Source: Marinithermofilum abyssi (GTDB lineage Bacteria > Bacillota > Bacilli > Thermoactinomycetales > DSM-45169). Taken from it: 64,000 bases of DNA. The notes beneath the pieces were generated by a model, which worked only from the letters and a program-made list of their open reading frames with translations, did not search any database and had not been told where the DNA came from. Positions 43,774 to 53,092 of this stretch are shown here, piece after piece; within the stretch, counting starts at the first letter, position 1; each line of letters opens with the position of its first letter. Made by a program: the position numbers and the translations under genes. The stretch is from assembly GCF_014641195.1 (NCBI RefSeq), contig NZ_BMHQ01000005.1, positions 1-64,000 on the forward strand. Direction: 5' to 3'.

Positions 43774-45345
43774 ATGTCCAGGTTCAGAGGATTTCGCAAG
43801 CGCAGAAAACGGAAGAACAGCGGAAATGATCCGGACATTCCCAGCACGGGGGAAGATTTGCAGGTCACCCTCCATCCTGAACTGGAGAAAAATCGCCGGG
43901 TGATGAAGGATATGTTCGAGCGGTGTTGCGATGTCACATTCCGTCCCTTCCGGATCGGAAAGAAAATCGAGGCGGAAATCGTCTACATCGATAACATGGC
44001 CGACATCGAAGAACTGAACGATCACGCCCTGGCTCCCTTGATGAAAGCCTCCCTCACCCATCCGGAGGAGATTGAACGGTTCCTTCGCGAAGAGCTGCCC
44101 GTTGTCTCCGCCAAACCGGTTCAAACCTTTGACGAATGTGTCAAGCAGGTGGTGGCCGGCGATCCCGTTCTGTTCATCGACGGATGGGACCGGGCACTGA
44201 ACCTGGGGCTGCGAAAATGGGAAAAGCGGGGGGTCACCGAACCGGAAAGCGAACCGGTGATCCGCGGCTCCAAGGAGGGATTCATCGAGTCGGCCCTGTC
44301 GAACACCTCCCTGCTGCGCCGCAGAATCCAGAGTCCCCAATTTAAAATGGAGGAAATGCGGCTGGGCCGTTACACCCAAACCCGGGTCATCGTCGCGTAC
44401 ATCGAGGGAGTTGTCAACGAGGGCGTGTTGGACGAGGTGAAACGGCGGCTGGAGCGGATCGATATCGACGGGGTCTTGGAATCCGGGTATATCGAGGAAC
44501 TGATCGAGGACAACCCCTACTCGCCGTTTCCCCAGATAAACGTCACCGAACGGGTCGATACGGTGGCCGCCGACTTGTTGTCGGGACGGGTTGCCATCAT
44601 TACGGACGGATCGCCCGGGGTGATGACCATGCCCCTCAACTTCCCGACGCTTTTGCAGGCCGCGGAGGATTACTATGTCCGTTTCACTTATGCCACAGCC
44701 GTCCGCTGGCTGCGATACCTGCTGTTTTTCTTCTCCCTGACCGCTCCGTCCTTTTACGTGGCCACGATCACCTTTCACCCGGAAGCGGTGCCAACGGAGC
44801 AGCTCTTCAACTTCGCGGCGGCCCGGGAAAAGATTCCCCTCCCGACTTTCATTGAAGCGTTGTTGATGGAGATCGCCTTTGAGGCGTTGCGGGAGGCTGG
44901 CCTCCGCCTGCCGAAAATTGTCGGTCCCGCCGTCTCCATCGTGGGCGCGTTGATTATCGGGGAAGCGGCGGTAACAGCGGGACTGGTTTCCGCTCCGGTG
45001 GTAATCGTCGTGGCGATCACCGGGATCGCTTCGTTCTCCATTCCCCGCTATGCGTTGGGGTTTACCATGCGCGTTCTCCGCTTTCCCCTGTTGATCCTGT
45101 CGGGGTCCTTCGGCATGGTCGGCTTTTCCCTGGGGCTGATCGCCCTTGTGGTCCATTTGGCTACGCTCCGTTCCTTCGGTGCACCGTATCTCGCCCCCCT
45201 CGCACCGTTCCGGTCCCAGGAACTGAAGGATGCCCTCTGGAGATCCCCGCGGTGGAAGATGGATCAGCGTCCGCGCCTATCCCCCAACGAATACCGGCAG
45301 TCGCCGGACCAAAAACCGGGGCCGGAACAAGGAGGGGAGAGATGA
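43774..45345 (+). CDS. Spore germination receptor A subunit (GerA/GerKA family)
   Basis: A 523-aa GerA-family membrane protein of the spore inner membrane. It forms with the B and C subunits a nutrient-sensing germinant receptor and ion channel. The N-terminal soluble domain has DVTFRPFRIGKKIEAEIVYI and VLFIDGWDRALNLGLRKWEK, then RVIVAYIEGVVNEGVLDEVK and NPYSPFPQINVTERVDTVAA. The membrane half contains LRYLLFFFSLTAPSFYVATI, the conserved LEIAFE-like LLMEIAFEALREAGLRLPKI and VSIVGALIIGEAAVTAGLVS. The start ATG follows GGGGGGAGCTGTCATCC. It is the first gene of a three-gene receptor operon, with base composition clearly GC-richer than its flanks. Confidence 0.94.
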   Translation: MSRFRGFRKRRKRKNSGNDPDIPSTGEDLQVTLHPELEKNRRVMKDMFERCCDVTFRPFRIGKKIEAEIVYIDNMADIEELNDHALAPLMKASLTHPEEIERFLREELPVVSAKPVQTFDECVKQVVAGDPVLFIDGWDRALNLGLRKWEKRGVTEPESEPVIRGSKEGFIESALSNTSLLRRRIQSPQFKMEEMRLGRYTQTRVIVAYIEGVVNEGVLDEVKRRLERIDIDGVLESGYIEELIEDNPYSPFPQINVTERVDTVAADLLSGRVAIITDGSPGVMTMPLNFPTLLQAAEDYYVRFTYATAVRWLRYLLFFFSLTAPSFYVATITFHPEAVPTEQLFNFAAAREKIPLPTFIEALLMEIAFEALREAGLRLPKIVGPAVSIVGALIIGEAAVTAGLVSAPVVIVVAITGIASFSIPRYALGFTMRVLRFPLLILSGSFGMVGFSLGLIALVVHLATLRSFGAPYLAPLAPFRSQELKDALWRSPRWKMDQRPRLSPNEYRQSPDQKPGPEQGGER

Positions 45346-45365
45346 AGATGAAAGGAGGAACCGGG

Positions 45366-46469
45366 ATGATCGAGCGGGGACGCATCAGTGCCGGCCAGAT
45401 GGCCCTGATCTTGTACGTTGGATGCGTCGGCGTCAAGATTTTGACCGCGCCTCATCTGGCGGCCAAGTGGGCGGGACGGGACATGTGGCTGACCCCCCTG
45501 GTGGCGGCCGTCAGCGGCGTCTCTTTTTATGTTGCGCTCAAGCTCCACCGGCGGTTTCCCGGGGAGACGATCATCCAGTACAGTCCCCGGATTCTCGGCT
45601 GGTTCGGCAAGGGGATTGCCCTGCTCTATTGGATCGTCTACATCCATGCCTGCTCCTTCGTGATCCGGTATTATGCGGACCTTGTGAACGGCGTTTTTTT
45701 GCCGGAGACACCCCCGGCGGTGGTGATGGGTGGGATGGCCTTGGTCTGTGCGGCCGCCGTCCGGGGCGGGTTGGAGACCATTGTCCGTTCCGCCCAATTC
45801 CTCACCGTGCCGGCCTTCGCCATCTTGGTGATCTTTACGGTTTTGTCGTCGACGGAGTGGGACGTCGAGAACCTCTTTCCGATCCTGGAACGCGGAATCG
45901 GTCCCGTGGTGAGGGGGGCGGTGAACCCGTCGATCTGGTTCAGCGAATATTTTTTGGCCGCTTTTCTGCTGCCCTACGTGAAGGAACAGGACAAAGCGGG
46001 ACGATGGGGTGCCGTCGCCATCGTCGGCTCGATTTTGACTCTGACGGTGTTCGATCTGATCAGCGTGTTTGTGTTGGGAAACCAATCGGCGACCTTCCTC
46101 TATCCGCTCTTTGAAACGGTCCGGCTCATCAGTCTGGCGGGGTTTTTTGAACACATCGATGCCTTTATACTGGCGATGTGGTTGACTATCATCTTCGCCA
46201 AGATCTGTCTTTTCCAATACGTCGCCGTTCTGGGATCCGCCCAGTGGCTGGGTCTGTCCGACTACAAACCCCTGTCGCTGCCCATCGCCTTCATCCTGGT
46301 CGCCGTCAGCATCTGGACCGCGCCGAATCTCTCCTTTTTGAACAGGTTCCTCGATGGGGAAGGCGTGTTCTACAGCCACCTGGTGCAGGTGGTGATTCCC
46401 CTGGGGTTGCTGGCGGTAGCGGGGATCCGGAAGGTGAAAGGGACCCGGGAGGAGGGAAACGCATCATGA
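45366..46469 (+). CDS. Spore germination receptor B subunit (GerB/GerKB permease)
   Basis: A 367-aa APC-superfamily endospore permease with about ten transmembrane helices (MALILYVGCVGVKILTAPHL, GKGIALLYWIVYIHACSFVI, FLTVPAFAILVIFTVL, AFILAMWLTIIFAKICLFQY). The B subunit carries the germinant-binding pocket. ATG at 45366 follows AAAGGAGGAACCGGG, just after the A-subunit stop at 45345. An open frame to 45252 inside the A gene is not used. The stop overlaps the C-subunit start as ATGA. Confidence 0.93.
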   Translation: MIERGRISAGQMALILYVGCVGVKILTAPHLAAKWAGRDMWLTPLVAAVSGVSFYVALKLHRRFPGETIIQYSPRILGWFGKGIALLYWIVYIHACSFVIRYYADLVNGVFLPETPPAVVMGGMALVCAAAVRGGLETIVRSAQFLTVPAFAILVIFTVLSSTEWDVENLFPILERGIGPVVRGAVNPSIWFSEYFLAAFLLPYVKEQDKAGRWGAVAIVGSILTLTVFDLISVFVLGNQSATFLYPLFETVRLISLAGFFEHIDAFILAMWLTIIFAKICLFQYVAVLGSAQWLGLSDYKPLSLPIAFILVAVSIWTAPNLSFLNRFLDGEGVFYSHLVQVVIPLGLLAVAGIRKVKGTREEGNAS

Positions 46470-47644
46470 GACCGGAACGCCTGAAGGGAGCCGGGAAAAG
46501 GGCCTTGTGCCTGCTGTTGATGGCCTCCCTCCCGATCCTTCCCGGTTGTTGGGACCGGAAGGAATTAAACGAGATCGCCCTGATCCGAGCCGTCGGAATC
46601 GACCGGACGGAGGACGGACAGATCGAAGTGACGATCCTGCAAGCGATTCCCGTGCGCGCGGGCACCGGCGGCGAAGGAGGTGGAGGAGGGGGTGGAGGAG
46701 GGGGCGGATCGCAGCAAATGGTCCTTTCCGCACGGGGCATCACCATCCCCGAAGCGAAAGCCAAATTGCAGGAAAAAATGGGGCGTCGCATTTTTACGGG
46801 CCACCAAGAATTGGTTGTGTTGGGGAAGCGGCTGGCCAAAACGGGGATTCGGGAAGCGCTGGACTTTTTCGCGCGCTTTCCCGGGTTCAGGAAGGATGCC
46901 TTTCTGTTCGTGACCGAAAGTTCGCCGAAGGAGATCTTCGAGACCGTTGCGCCGGGGGAACCCACTGCCACGGAAACCCTTTATAAGATGGTGAAATTGG
47001 AGCGGGCGGTCGACATCACCATCATGCGGGTGTTGCAGGAGGTGTCCGGTGACGCGGAAGCCGCGGTTATCCCCGTGGTGATGAAGGTGAACGACACCAC
47101 TCTGGCCCTGGATGGTGCCGCCGTCTTCCGGGGGGATAAAATGGTGGATCACTTGGATCGGAAAGCGGCAGAAGGGCTGTTGTGGATTCGGAATGAATTT
47201 ATCTCCAGGATTATCAACACCCGTCTCCCAGGGGAAAGGGGATATGTCTCCCTGGAAGTGACCCGGTCGGAGACCGAGCTGATCCCGAAGATCGAAGGGA
47301 AGAAGCGGCGGATCCTCCTGAAGGTGACCGCCGAAGACGATGTGCATTTCAACGGCACCCGCCTGTCTCTGTACAATCCGTCTGTTGTCGACCGGATCGC
47401 CCGGCCGATGGAGCGGATCCTTCGCGACCGCATCCGCCGGACGGTGAAAAAAGTGCAAAAAAAATCCCGGGCGGACGTCCTCGGGTTCGCCAGGGCGTTC
47501 CACCGGGAATACCCCGAAGAATGGGCCAAGATGAAGGATCACTGGAATGAACAGGTGTTTCCCCGGTTGGATGTGGACATCCAAGTCCGTGTGCACATCC
47601 GCCGGCCCGGGGTGACTGACCGACCGGCGGGTCTGCCGGAATAG
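46466..47644 (+). CDS. Spore germination receptor C subunit (Ger(x)C lipoprotein)
   Basis: A 392-aa lipoprotein with signal peptide and lipobox LPGC (Cys28), then WDRKELNEIALIRAVGIDRT, the typical Ger(x)C opening. Later blocks are TGHQELVVLGKRLAKTGIRE, FLFVTESSPKEIFE, AAVFRGDKMVDHLDRKAAEG, and the C-terminal helix region RADVLGFARAFHREYPEEW. An eleven-glycine run (residues 71-81) interrupts the first domain, where family members have a shorter loop. ATG at 46466 overlaps the B-subunit stop (ATGA) and follows GGAGGGAAACGCATC. The lipid anchor holds it on the outer face of the spore inner membrane. Confidence 0.93.
   Translation: MRPERLKGAGKRALCLLLMASLPILPGCWDRKELNEIALIRAVGIDRTEDGQIEVTILQAIPVRAGTGGEGGGGGGGGGGGSQQMVLSARGITIPEAKAKLQEKMGRRIFTGHQELVVLGKRLAKTGIREALDFFARFPGFRKDAFLFVTESSPKEIFETVAPGEPTATETLYKMVKLERAVDITIMRVLQEVSGDAEAAVIPVVMKVNDTTLALDGAAVFRGDKMVDHLDRKAAEGLLWIRNEFISRIINTRLPGERGYVSLEVTRSETELIPKIEGKKRRILLKVTAEDDVHFNGTRLSLYNPSVVDRIARPMERILRDRIRRTVKKVQKKSRADVLGFARAFHREYPEEWAKMKDHWNEQVFPRLDVDIQVRVHIRRPGVTDRPAGLPE
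46652..46713 (+). repeat. Glycine-codon repeat inside the germination C-subunit gene
   Basis: GGCGGCGAAGGAGGTGGAGG and the following GGN run encode Gly-Gly-Glu and then eleven glycines. Codons are mixed GGA, GGT, GGG and GGC with a repeated GGAGGGGGTGGA unit, so it may expand and contract by slippage without breaking the frame in steps of three. Confidence 0.7.
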
Positions 47645-47659
47645 AGAGGTGAAGCGGCG

Positions 47660-47887
47660 GTGAATTGGGCAAAAGTGTTGGTAGTCACGGTGGTCAGCGT
47701 GCTGATCGTGCTGTTCGAATGGCCGCAAATCAACCGGGGGCGTAAAAAGGAGAAGGCGGCCCTGTTGGTATTCACCGCCCTCGGGTGGGGATTGTGGTTG
47801 TTGCTCATCTTATTTCCGGACTTGCCCGGCCCCACCCATTTCGTGCAGAATTTGTTGCGCCCCCTCGGCAGGATGTTGGGCGAGTGA
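47660..47887 (+). CDS. Small two-helix membrane protein at the end of the ger operon
   Basis: A 75-aa protein with two hydrophobic segments (KVLVVTVVSVLIVLFEWPQI and LLVFTALGWGLWLLLILFPD) separated by a basic loop (NRGRKKEKAA), and a basic C-terminus. The start is GTG at 47660 after AGAGGTGAAGCGGCG, 15 bp past the C-subunit stop. It shares the GC-rich composition of the operon. Some ger operons carry a fourth small membrane protein of the GerD2/GerKD sort that modulates the receptor; assignment to that group is by position and topology only. Confidence 0.72.
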   Translation: MNWAKVLVVTVVSVLIVLFEWPQINRGRKKEKAALLVFTALGWGLWLLLILFPDLPGPTHFVQNLLRPLGRMLGE

Positions 47888-48543
47888 GGGGTTGTCCGGG
47901 TGGAGACGCCACAGGTTTTGTGTCCGCGGTAGATACCAAGTGAAAACCGCCGTCAAGGCCGCCAAGGGGGAAACAGTGGACAAGTTCTATCCCGTGGAAC
48001 TTGAATTGATTAACGAAATAAACCTTGGTCGACACCACATCATCGGCAACGCGTTCTCCCATTCATCTGACGCTGGTATTCTGTCGGTTTTGTTTCAACC
48101 CGCCGGACGCCTTCGCCCCGGAACCTTGACCGACCAAAAGACAGCGGACCATCATCCATGGAACGAAGAACAGGTTCGAAAACATGCGTCGTCATCGGAG
48201 TATGACCAGACCCCGCGGCGGTGCCCGGGGTCTGAGTCGTATGGCCCAATGGGTGAACGGATCATGAGGATCATCAAACCACGCGTGTTGATTAGCCAAA
48301 GTTTAGGGAAATAAAACGTTCATGGCTCTTTAAGCCGCAAGGATGAAAATGTATGATCCGTGGTGACCATCGTCCATCCTGTAATACCTTACAACCATCT
48401 GTAGAGAAAGCAGATCCCGGCCTTTGGAGATCGGGTGATTCCCGGTGAAAAGGCGGTGGCCAATTTTGATGAGGACAGCCTTTCGATGAGGGTAAACGCG
48501 AACAAAGCGTGACGGCTTTATTTTTCGCCACTACGACGACTCC
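47888..48543. other. Gene-poor stretch after the ger operon
   Basis: About 650 bp with no reading frame I trust. It contains an inverted repeat, CAGACCCC and GGGGTCTG with a 12-nt loop (48207-48234), without a T tail. A frame near 47940-48010 (KTAVKAAKGETVDKFYPVEL) is mildly protein-like and could be debris of a lost gene. Confidence 0.5.
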
Positions 48544-49366
48544 CTATAAGGAAAAGGGAATATACTGACCCTTTATACCCCGTATATTGGAATAAGAGGA
48601 AAGAAAGGTCCTGTAGGGTGGCAGGTCGCCCCGGAAGAAGCATCTCTTTGAGAGATCTTTAGGGCTGATCAGCATCGTTGCCTGATTGTATACGTGGAAA
48701 CCACCGTCCGCCGGCAGTTCGACGGTCCGGACCAGGGAACGGATGTCGTCTTCCAGGGTAATCATCGGCTTCTTCTGTTCCCCTTTCCCATACACCGTAA
48801 TCGAAATCCCCGGGCCTGGGCACAGAAGCGGTTGGCCACCCCCTTTTCTTTGAACCGGGGAACGGGCTCATGAATTTCGTGAAAGGTCATCCCCAATTTG
48901 AAGACCAGCGACCAATTTCCCGGAAAGCAAAGCTGCCCGGCTTCCAAATACACTTATTCGTCTTTTGCATCATAAGGATCAGGTCCTCCTGAACATGACG
49001 GCCCACAAAGTACAACGGCTCCCAAGGCAGGAACGAAGGGTCTCCGAACACAAACGTCTGTCGTTCACCGGTGATTCCGTTGACAAAGGTCCAACGGTCT
49101 TTTTTCTTAATCTTTTTAATGACTTCGGTGGGTTCCCCTCCCTCCTCTTCAACGACTTTGACTATTTCAGGGCGATAGCATAAATAAATTTTAAAGAAGG
49201 CGAAAAATTTGGCGATATCCGAGTTGACAAACCGACACCCCTCCGACAAATGGTCTTCGATAAAATGAATTTCATCCGTTTCTGTGTGAATGCAGATTTT
49301 GGCTCCCTCATTTGCTGCCTTGTTTTCTCTTCCTCCCGAGTACGGGATAGCTATAAGTAACAACAA
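48544..49366 (-). pseudogene. DUF3445 (heme-dependent oxidative N-demethylase-like) gene, frameshifted
   Basis: The first frame (49366 to about 48955) carries RWTFVNGITGERQTFVFGDP and PWEPLYFVGRHVQEDLILMM. A second frame (about 48950-48830) continues YLEAGQLCFPGNWSLVFKLG and MTFHEIHEPVPRFKEKGVAN. A third (to 48544) has TLEDDIRSLVRTVELPADGG and ends KGQYIPFSL. The QEDL and CFP-WSL / IH-PVP blocks are those of the DUF3445 family, some members of which are heme-dependent demethylases. At least two frame changes break it, and the N-terminal start is unclear. It follows the nitrite-assimilation genes on the same strand but was probably a separate unit. Confidence 0.7.
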
Positions 49367-49379
49367 TCAAATGAAAGGG

Positions 49380-49420
49380 GGATGTGCGTGGACAATAGGC
49401 ACATCCGCCTGAGTTTTTTT
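49380..49420 (+). terminator. Hairpin between the cobA-like gene and the DUF3445 pseudogene
   Basis: GGATGTGC and GCACATCC form an 8-bp stem with an 11-nt loop. Seven bases later a run of seven Ts follows on the plus strand. On the minus strand, the direction of the neighbouring genes, there is no good T tail, so its role as a terminator is uncertain. Confidence 0.45.
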
Positions 49421-49434
49421 ATGACTTTCCCCAT

Positions 49435-50224
49435 TCAAACCTGAATCGCTTCCTTTTCCATCCTCTCTCGTTCACCATCAAACCAGGCCAACCGCTCTCG
49501 GAAGCGGACCACTTCTCCAATCACAATGATAGCAGGGGAACAAAATCCCGTATCACGGACCCTGTCTGCGATATCCTCCCAGGGTGCCGGTTAAGGTCTC
49601 TTGTTTCCCATCCAAGGTGCCCCAACGAATCAGGGCTACCGGCGTATCCGCCGGACGTCCATTTGCCAGAAGCGTCCTCTGAATGTGCGGCAGGTTCCCC
49701 ACCCCCATGTAGATGACGAGCGTATCCACGCTGCCGGCCAATCCGGCCCAATCCGGCGCACGGTCAGCCCCCGTATGCTGATGACCGGTGACAAAAGCGA
49801 CGGAAGAGCTGACTCCCCGGTAAGTCGGCGGGATTCCGGCATAGATGGGAGCGGCCGTCCCTGATGTGATTCCCGGGACGATTTCAAAAGGAATCCCTCT
49901 TTCCGCGCAGCAGGCGGCTTCTTCCCCCACCCGCCCAAAAATGCCGGGATCCCCGCCTTTCAACCGTAAAACCATCCTCCCCGCTTCCGCCTCTTCCACC
50001 AGGATCCGGTTGATCTCATCTTGGGATCGGGTATGTCTGCCGGACCGTTTTCCGCAATCGATCAGCCGGGCATCCGCTCTGGCATGTCGAAGCAACTCCC
50101 GGTTTACCAAGCGGTCATAGAGGATCACATCCGCTTGCTGAATGATTTCCAGGGTACGGATCGTGATCAATTTCGGGTCGCCGGGTCCCGTCCCGGCTAA
50201 AAATACGGTTCCTTTTCCACCCAA
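49435..50224 (-). pseudogene. cobA: Uroporphyrinogen-III C-methyltransferase (SUMT), frameshifted near its end
   Basis: The first frame gives a normal SUMT: KGTVFLAGTGPGDPKLITIR, ADVILYDRLVNRELL, VLRLKGGDPGIFGRVGEEA, EIVPGITSGTAAPIYAGIP, and IYMGVGNLPHIQRTLL, up to GTLDGKQETLTGTL. An extra G near 49577-49582 then throws it out of frame and it stops at 49553. The correct ending (EDIADRVRDTGFCSPAIIVI, GEVVRFRERLAWFDGE) continues in another frame to 49435. The enzyme makes precorrin-2 for the siroheme cofactor of nitrite reductase, so it belongs with nirB and nirD. The shifted product lacks only the last 50 or so residues and might be partly active. The start is TTG at 50224 after AAGGAGGGATTCAT. 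Confidence 0.85.
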
Positions 50225-50317
50225 ATGAATCCCTCCTTCGATGGAAAAAGGGACGGCCCATGCCGTCCACATCCGAAGAAACATCTCATAAATGTACAGA
50301 AGAGAAACAATGGAACC

Positions 50318-50644
50318 TCAGGCTTTCACACTCTCTTCCGCCAGAAAAACTCGTACCTCATTCCCTTCCGCTTCCACAGGATACGTTTTTACACATCCCG
50401 GATCAGGCTCCTGCACCTTTCCGTCAGTCAGACAGATCTTCCATTCATGCAGGGGGCAAAAGACAAACTCCCCGCTCACCACCCCTTCAGCGAGAGGGCC
50501 TCCTCGATGGGGACAGCGGTTTTCCACCGCCTTTACTTCTCCGTTGGAAAGGCGGAACACCGCCACCTCCACCCCGTCGATCACCACCGCTTTTCCCGTC
50601 AGTCTCGGGAGATCCTCTTTGCTGCCGATAACCACTTTTTTCAT
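50318..50644 (-). CDS. nirD: Nitrite reductase small subunit (Rieske type)
   Basis: A 108-aa protein of the NirD/Rieske family ([20 protein letters not shown]). The 2Fe-2S ligands are intact: CPHRGGPL and CPLHEWKI. In assimilatory NADH nitrite reductase it partners the large siroheme subunit; here it follows nirB by 27 bp on the same strand. Many NirD proteins have lost these ligands, so a full Rieske set is worth noting. Its frame is open. Confidence 0.93.
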   Translation of the reverse strand: MKKVVIGSKEDLPRLTGKAVVIDGVEVAVFRLSNGEVKAVENRCPHRGGPLAEGVVSGEFVFCPLHEWKICLTDGKVQEPDPGCVKTYPVEAEGNEVRVFLAEESVKA

Positions 50645-50671
50645 CTTATACTCCCCCTGGGTTTTTGGTAA

Positions 50672-53092
50672 TCAGACCCGAGTCACTTTATAAAGCGTGC
50701 GCCGGGCCTCAGGATCATTGACGTCGGCTTCCCACGGATCCTTTCGGTTTTGCAGCGTCTTTTCCAGGCGCTTCAACAGCTGTTTCCGATTGGCTTTATC
50801 CTCTACGACAACTTTTTTGACTGCAGCGAGGCCGATTTTCTCCAGCCAGGTGGAGGTCCGTTCCCAGTACTCGGCGGTTTCTCTGTAGAACTGCAGGAAA
50901 GCGCCCGTGATTTCCAAAACCTCTTCTCGGGTTTTTACCTTGCACAGGAAGTCCGCCGCCCGCAAGTGGACACCTCCGTTGCCCCCGACATAGATCTCCC
51001 AGCCGCCTTCCACTCCGACCACACCCAGATCTTTAATGCCGGACTCCGCACAGTTTCGCGGACAGGCGGAAACAGCCATTTTCACTTTGTGGGGCGTATC
51101 CAGCCCTTCGAATTTCTTCTCGATATCTATACCCATCTGAATCGAATTTTGGGTGCCGAAGCGGCAGAAATCGGCTCCGACGCAGGTTTTGACAGTCCGC
51201 ACCGACTTGGCGTAAGCGTGGCCTGAGGGCATCCCGAGATCCTCCCAGATTCGGGGCAGGTCCTCTTTTTTCACTCCCAGCAAATCCAAGCGCTGACCTC
51301 CGGTCACTTTCACCATTCGCACCTGATATTTTTCCGCCACATCCGCGATCCGGCGCAATTCCTCCGGCGAGGTGACTCCTCCGTACATCCGGGGAACCAC
51401 CGAATAGGTGCCGTCGTTCTGGATATTGGCGTGCCGCTGCTCGTTTACAATGCGGGAGGTCCGATCATCTTCATACTCTTCCGGCCAAATCATCCCCAGG
51501 TAATAGTTGAGTGCCGGGCGACATTTCGGGCACCCTTCGGGATTTTTCCATCCGAGAACGTTCATCGTCTCCTTCACCATGGTCAACCGTTTTTCCCGGA
51601 TCGCTTCGACAACCTCATCCCGGGTGAGATCCGTGCAGGAACAAATCGGAGTTCGGGAGGCGGGGGCAGGATCGAAGGATTCCCCCAGCTCCTCCTGTAA
51701 GATGGAGGCCACTAAAGGCTGGCATCCGCCGCAGGAAGCACCCGCCTTGGTACACCGCTTCACCCCATCCACTGTTTTCAGGTCTTGCTTTCGAATCGCC
51801 TGAAGGATCGTTCCCTTGGACACCCTGTTGCAATCGCATACCTGATCATCCAGGGCAAGGGAACGGGCGGCGTTCCCGGTGTCGGATCCACCATCCCCCT
51901 GACCCGTCAGGGATGCGTGGATCTCCTCTGTCATCTCCTGCCCATTTCGGATCCAGTTGAACAAGGCGGCGGAGTCTGACGTATCCCCGAACAGCACCCC
52001 TCCCACGATCCGGTTGCCGCTGAGAACCACTTTTTTGTAGGTCCCTTTCCATTCATCCTGAATACGCAGGGAACGGGTGCCCGGCTGGTCCCTAAACTCA
52101 CCTGCAGAAAAAACATCAACACCGGAAACCTTCAATTTGGTAGCCGTCACCGATCCTTCATATGGTTCTGTCTCAACGCCGCAGAGGCGTTTTGCCAGAA
52201 CCGCTGCCTGCTCCCGGTGCGGTGCAACAAGGCCGTAAACGATTCCCCGATGCTCCGCACATTCGCCGACGGCATGAATACCGGGAATACTGGTGCTCAT
52301 CCAGTCATCGACCACCACTCCCTGGTTGACCTCGATTCCGCTTTCGCGGGCAAGGTCGACATTGGGACGGATCCCGACAGCCATCACTACCATATCGGCA
52401 TCGGTAGCAAAGCCGTCTTTAAATTGAAGACCGGTCACTCGCTTCTTGCCCAGGATGCGCTCGGTCTGCTTCTCCAGGAGGAAACGCATGCCCTGCTTTT
52501 CCAATTCCATCCGCAGCATACGGGCCGCCTCACTGTCCAACTGTCGTTCCATCAAGGTGTCAAAGATGTGGACGACCTCCACCTCCATCCCCAGATTGAG
52601 TAGTCCCCTTGCCGCTTCCAGACCCAAAAGACCGCCGCCGATTACCACCGCTTTACGGTATTTTTTTGAAGTTTCGATCATCGTTTCGCAGTCCTGGATG
52701 TCCCGGAACGCGATCACTCCTTCTTTATCCGCCCCGGGAAGAGGAAGCATGAAAGGATGGGAGCCGGTCGCCAGAATCAGCTCATCATAACGTGCGGACA
52801 AACCGCCTTCGGCAAATACCGTCCGGTTCTCTATCTCAATCTTGGTGACGGCATGTCCGGCGTGGAGCTGGATCCCATTTTCCCGGTACCAGTCCCAACC
52901 GTTCAGGACAATAGCCTCCAACTCGGTATCGCCTGCCAAAACCGAGGACAACAGAGTACGGTTATAGTTGGGGTGCGGCTCCTTACCGAAAATCGTGATT
53001 TCGTATTGATCCCGGGCCAGCTTCAACATATGCTCGATGACGTTCACCCCGGCCATCCCATTTCCAACCAGCACCAATTTCTTTTTAGACAA
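50672..53092 (-). CDS. nirB: NADH-dependent nitrite reductase large subunit
   Basis: An 806-aa cytosolic enzyme reducing nitrite to ammonium with NADH (B. subtilis NasD). Domains: FAD/NADH reductase (KKLVLVGNGMAGVNVIEHML, AVVIGGGLLGLEAARGL), a BFD-like 2Fe-2S domain (CDCNRVSKGTILQAIRKQDL, CGGCQPLVA), a second cysteine module (CSCTDLTRDEVVEAI), and the sulfite/nitrite reductase half with 4Fe-4S/siroheme ligands (CVGADFCRFG, SACPRNCAE). The length is standard and all ligands are present. The start is TTG at 53092 after GAGAGAGGTCA, overlapping the end of the nitrate reductase gene by 8 bp. It is still intact although its pathway neighbours are broken. Confidence 0.96.
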   Translation of the reverse strand: MSKKKLVLVGNGMAGVNVIEHMLKLARDQYEITIFGKEPHPNYNRTLLSSVLAGDTELEAIVLNGWDWYRENGIQLHAGHAVTKIEIENRTVFAEGGLSARYDELILATGSHPFMLPLPGADKEGVIAFRDIQDCETMIETSKKYRKAVVIGGGLLGLEAARGLLNLGMEVEVVHIFDTLMERQLDSEAARMLRMELEKQGMRFLLEKQTERILGKKRVTGLQFKDGFATDADMVVMAVGIRPNVDLARESGIEVNQGVVVDDWMSTSIPGIHAVGECAEHRGIVYGLVAPHREQAAVLAKRLCGVETEPYEGSVTATKLKVSGVDVFSAGEFRDQPGTRSLRIQDEWKGTYKKVVLSGNRIVGGVLFGDTSDSAALFNWIRNGQEMTEEIHASLTGQGDGGSDTGNAARSLALDDQVCDCNRVSKGTILQAIRKQDLKTVDGVKRCTKAGASCGGCQPLVASILQEELGESFDPAPASRTPICSCTDLTRDEVVEAIREKRLTMVKETMNVLGWKNPEGCPKCRPALNYYLGMIWPEEYEDDRTSRIVNEQRHANIQNDGTYSVVPRMYGGVTSPEELRRIADVAEKYQVRMVKVTGGQRLDLLGVKKEDLPRIWEDLGMPSGHAYAKSVRTVKTCVGADFCRFGTQNSIQMGIDIEKKFEGLDTPHKVKMAVSACPRNCAESGIKDLGVVGVEGGWEIYVGGNGGVHLRAADFLCKVKTREEVLEITGAFLQFYRETAEYWERTSTWLEKIGLAAVKKVVVEDKANRKQLLKRLEKTLQNRKDPWEADVNDPEARRTLYKVTRV

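Noticed and set aside
43768-45156. Long leftward frame opposite the germination A subunit
   Set aside because: An antisense artefact of a GC-rich gene; its residues are typical reverse-complement noise.
47892-48314. 140-codon rightward frame after the ger operon
   Set aside because: No ribosome site, changing composition along its length, no recognisable domain; kept only as possible debris.
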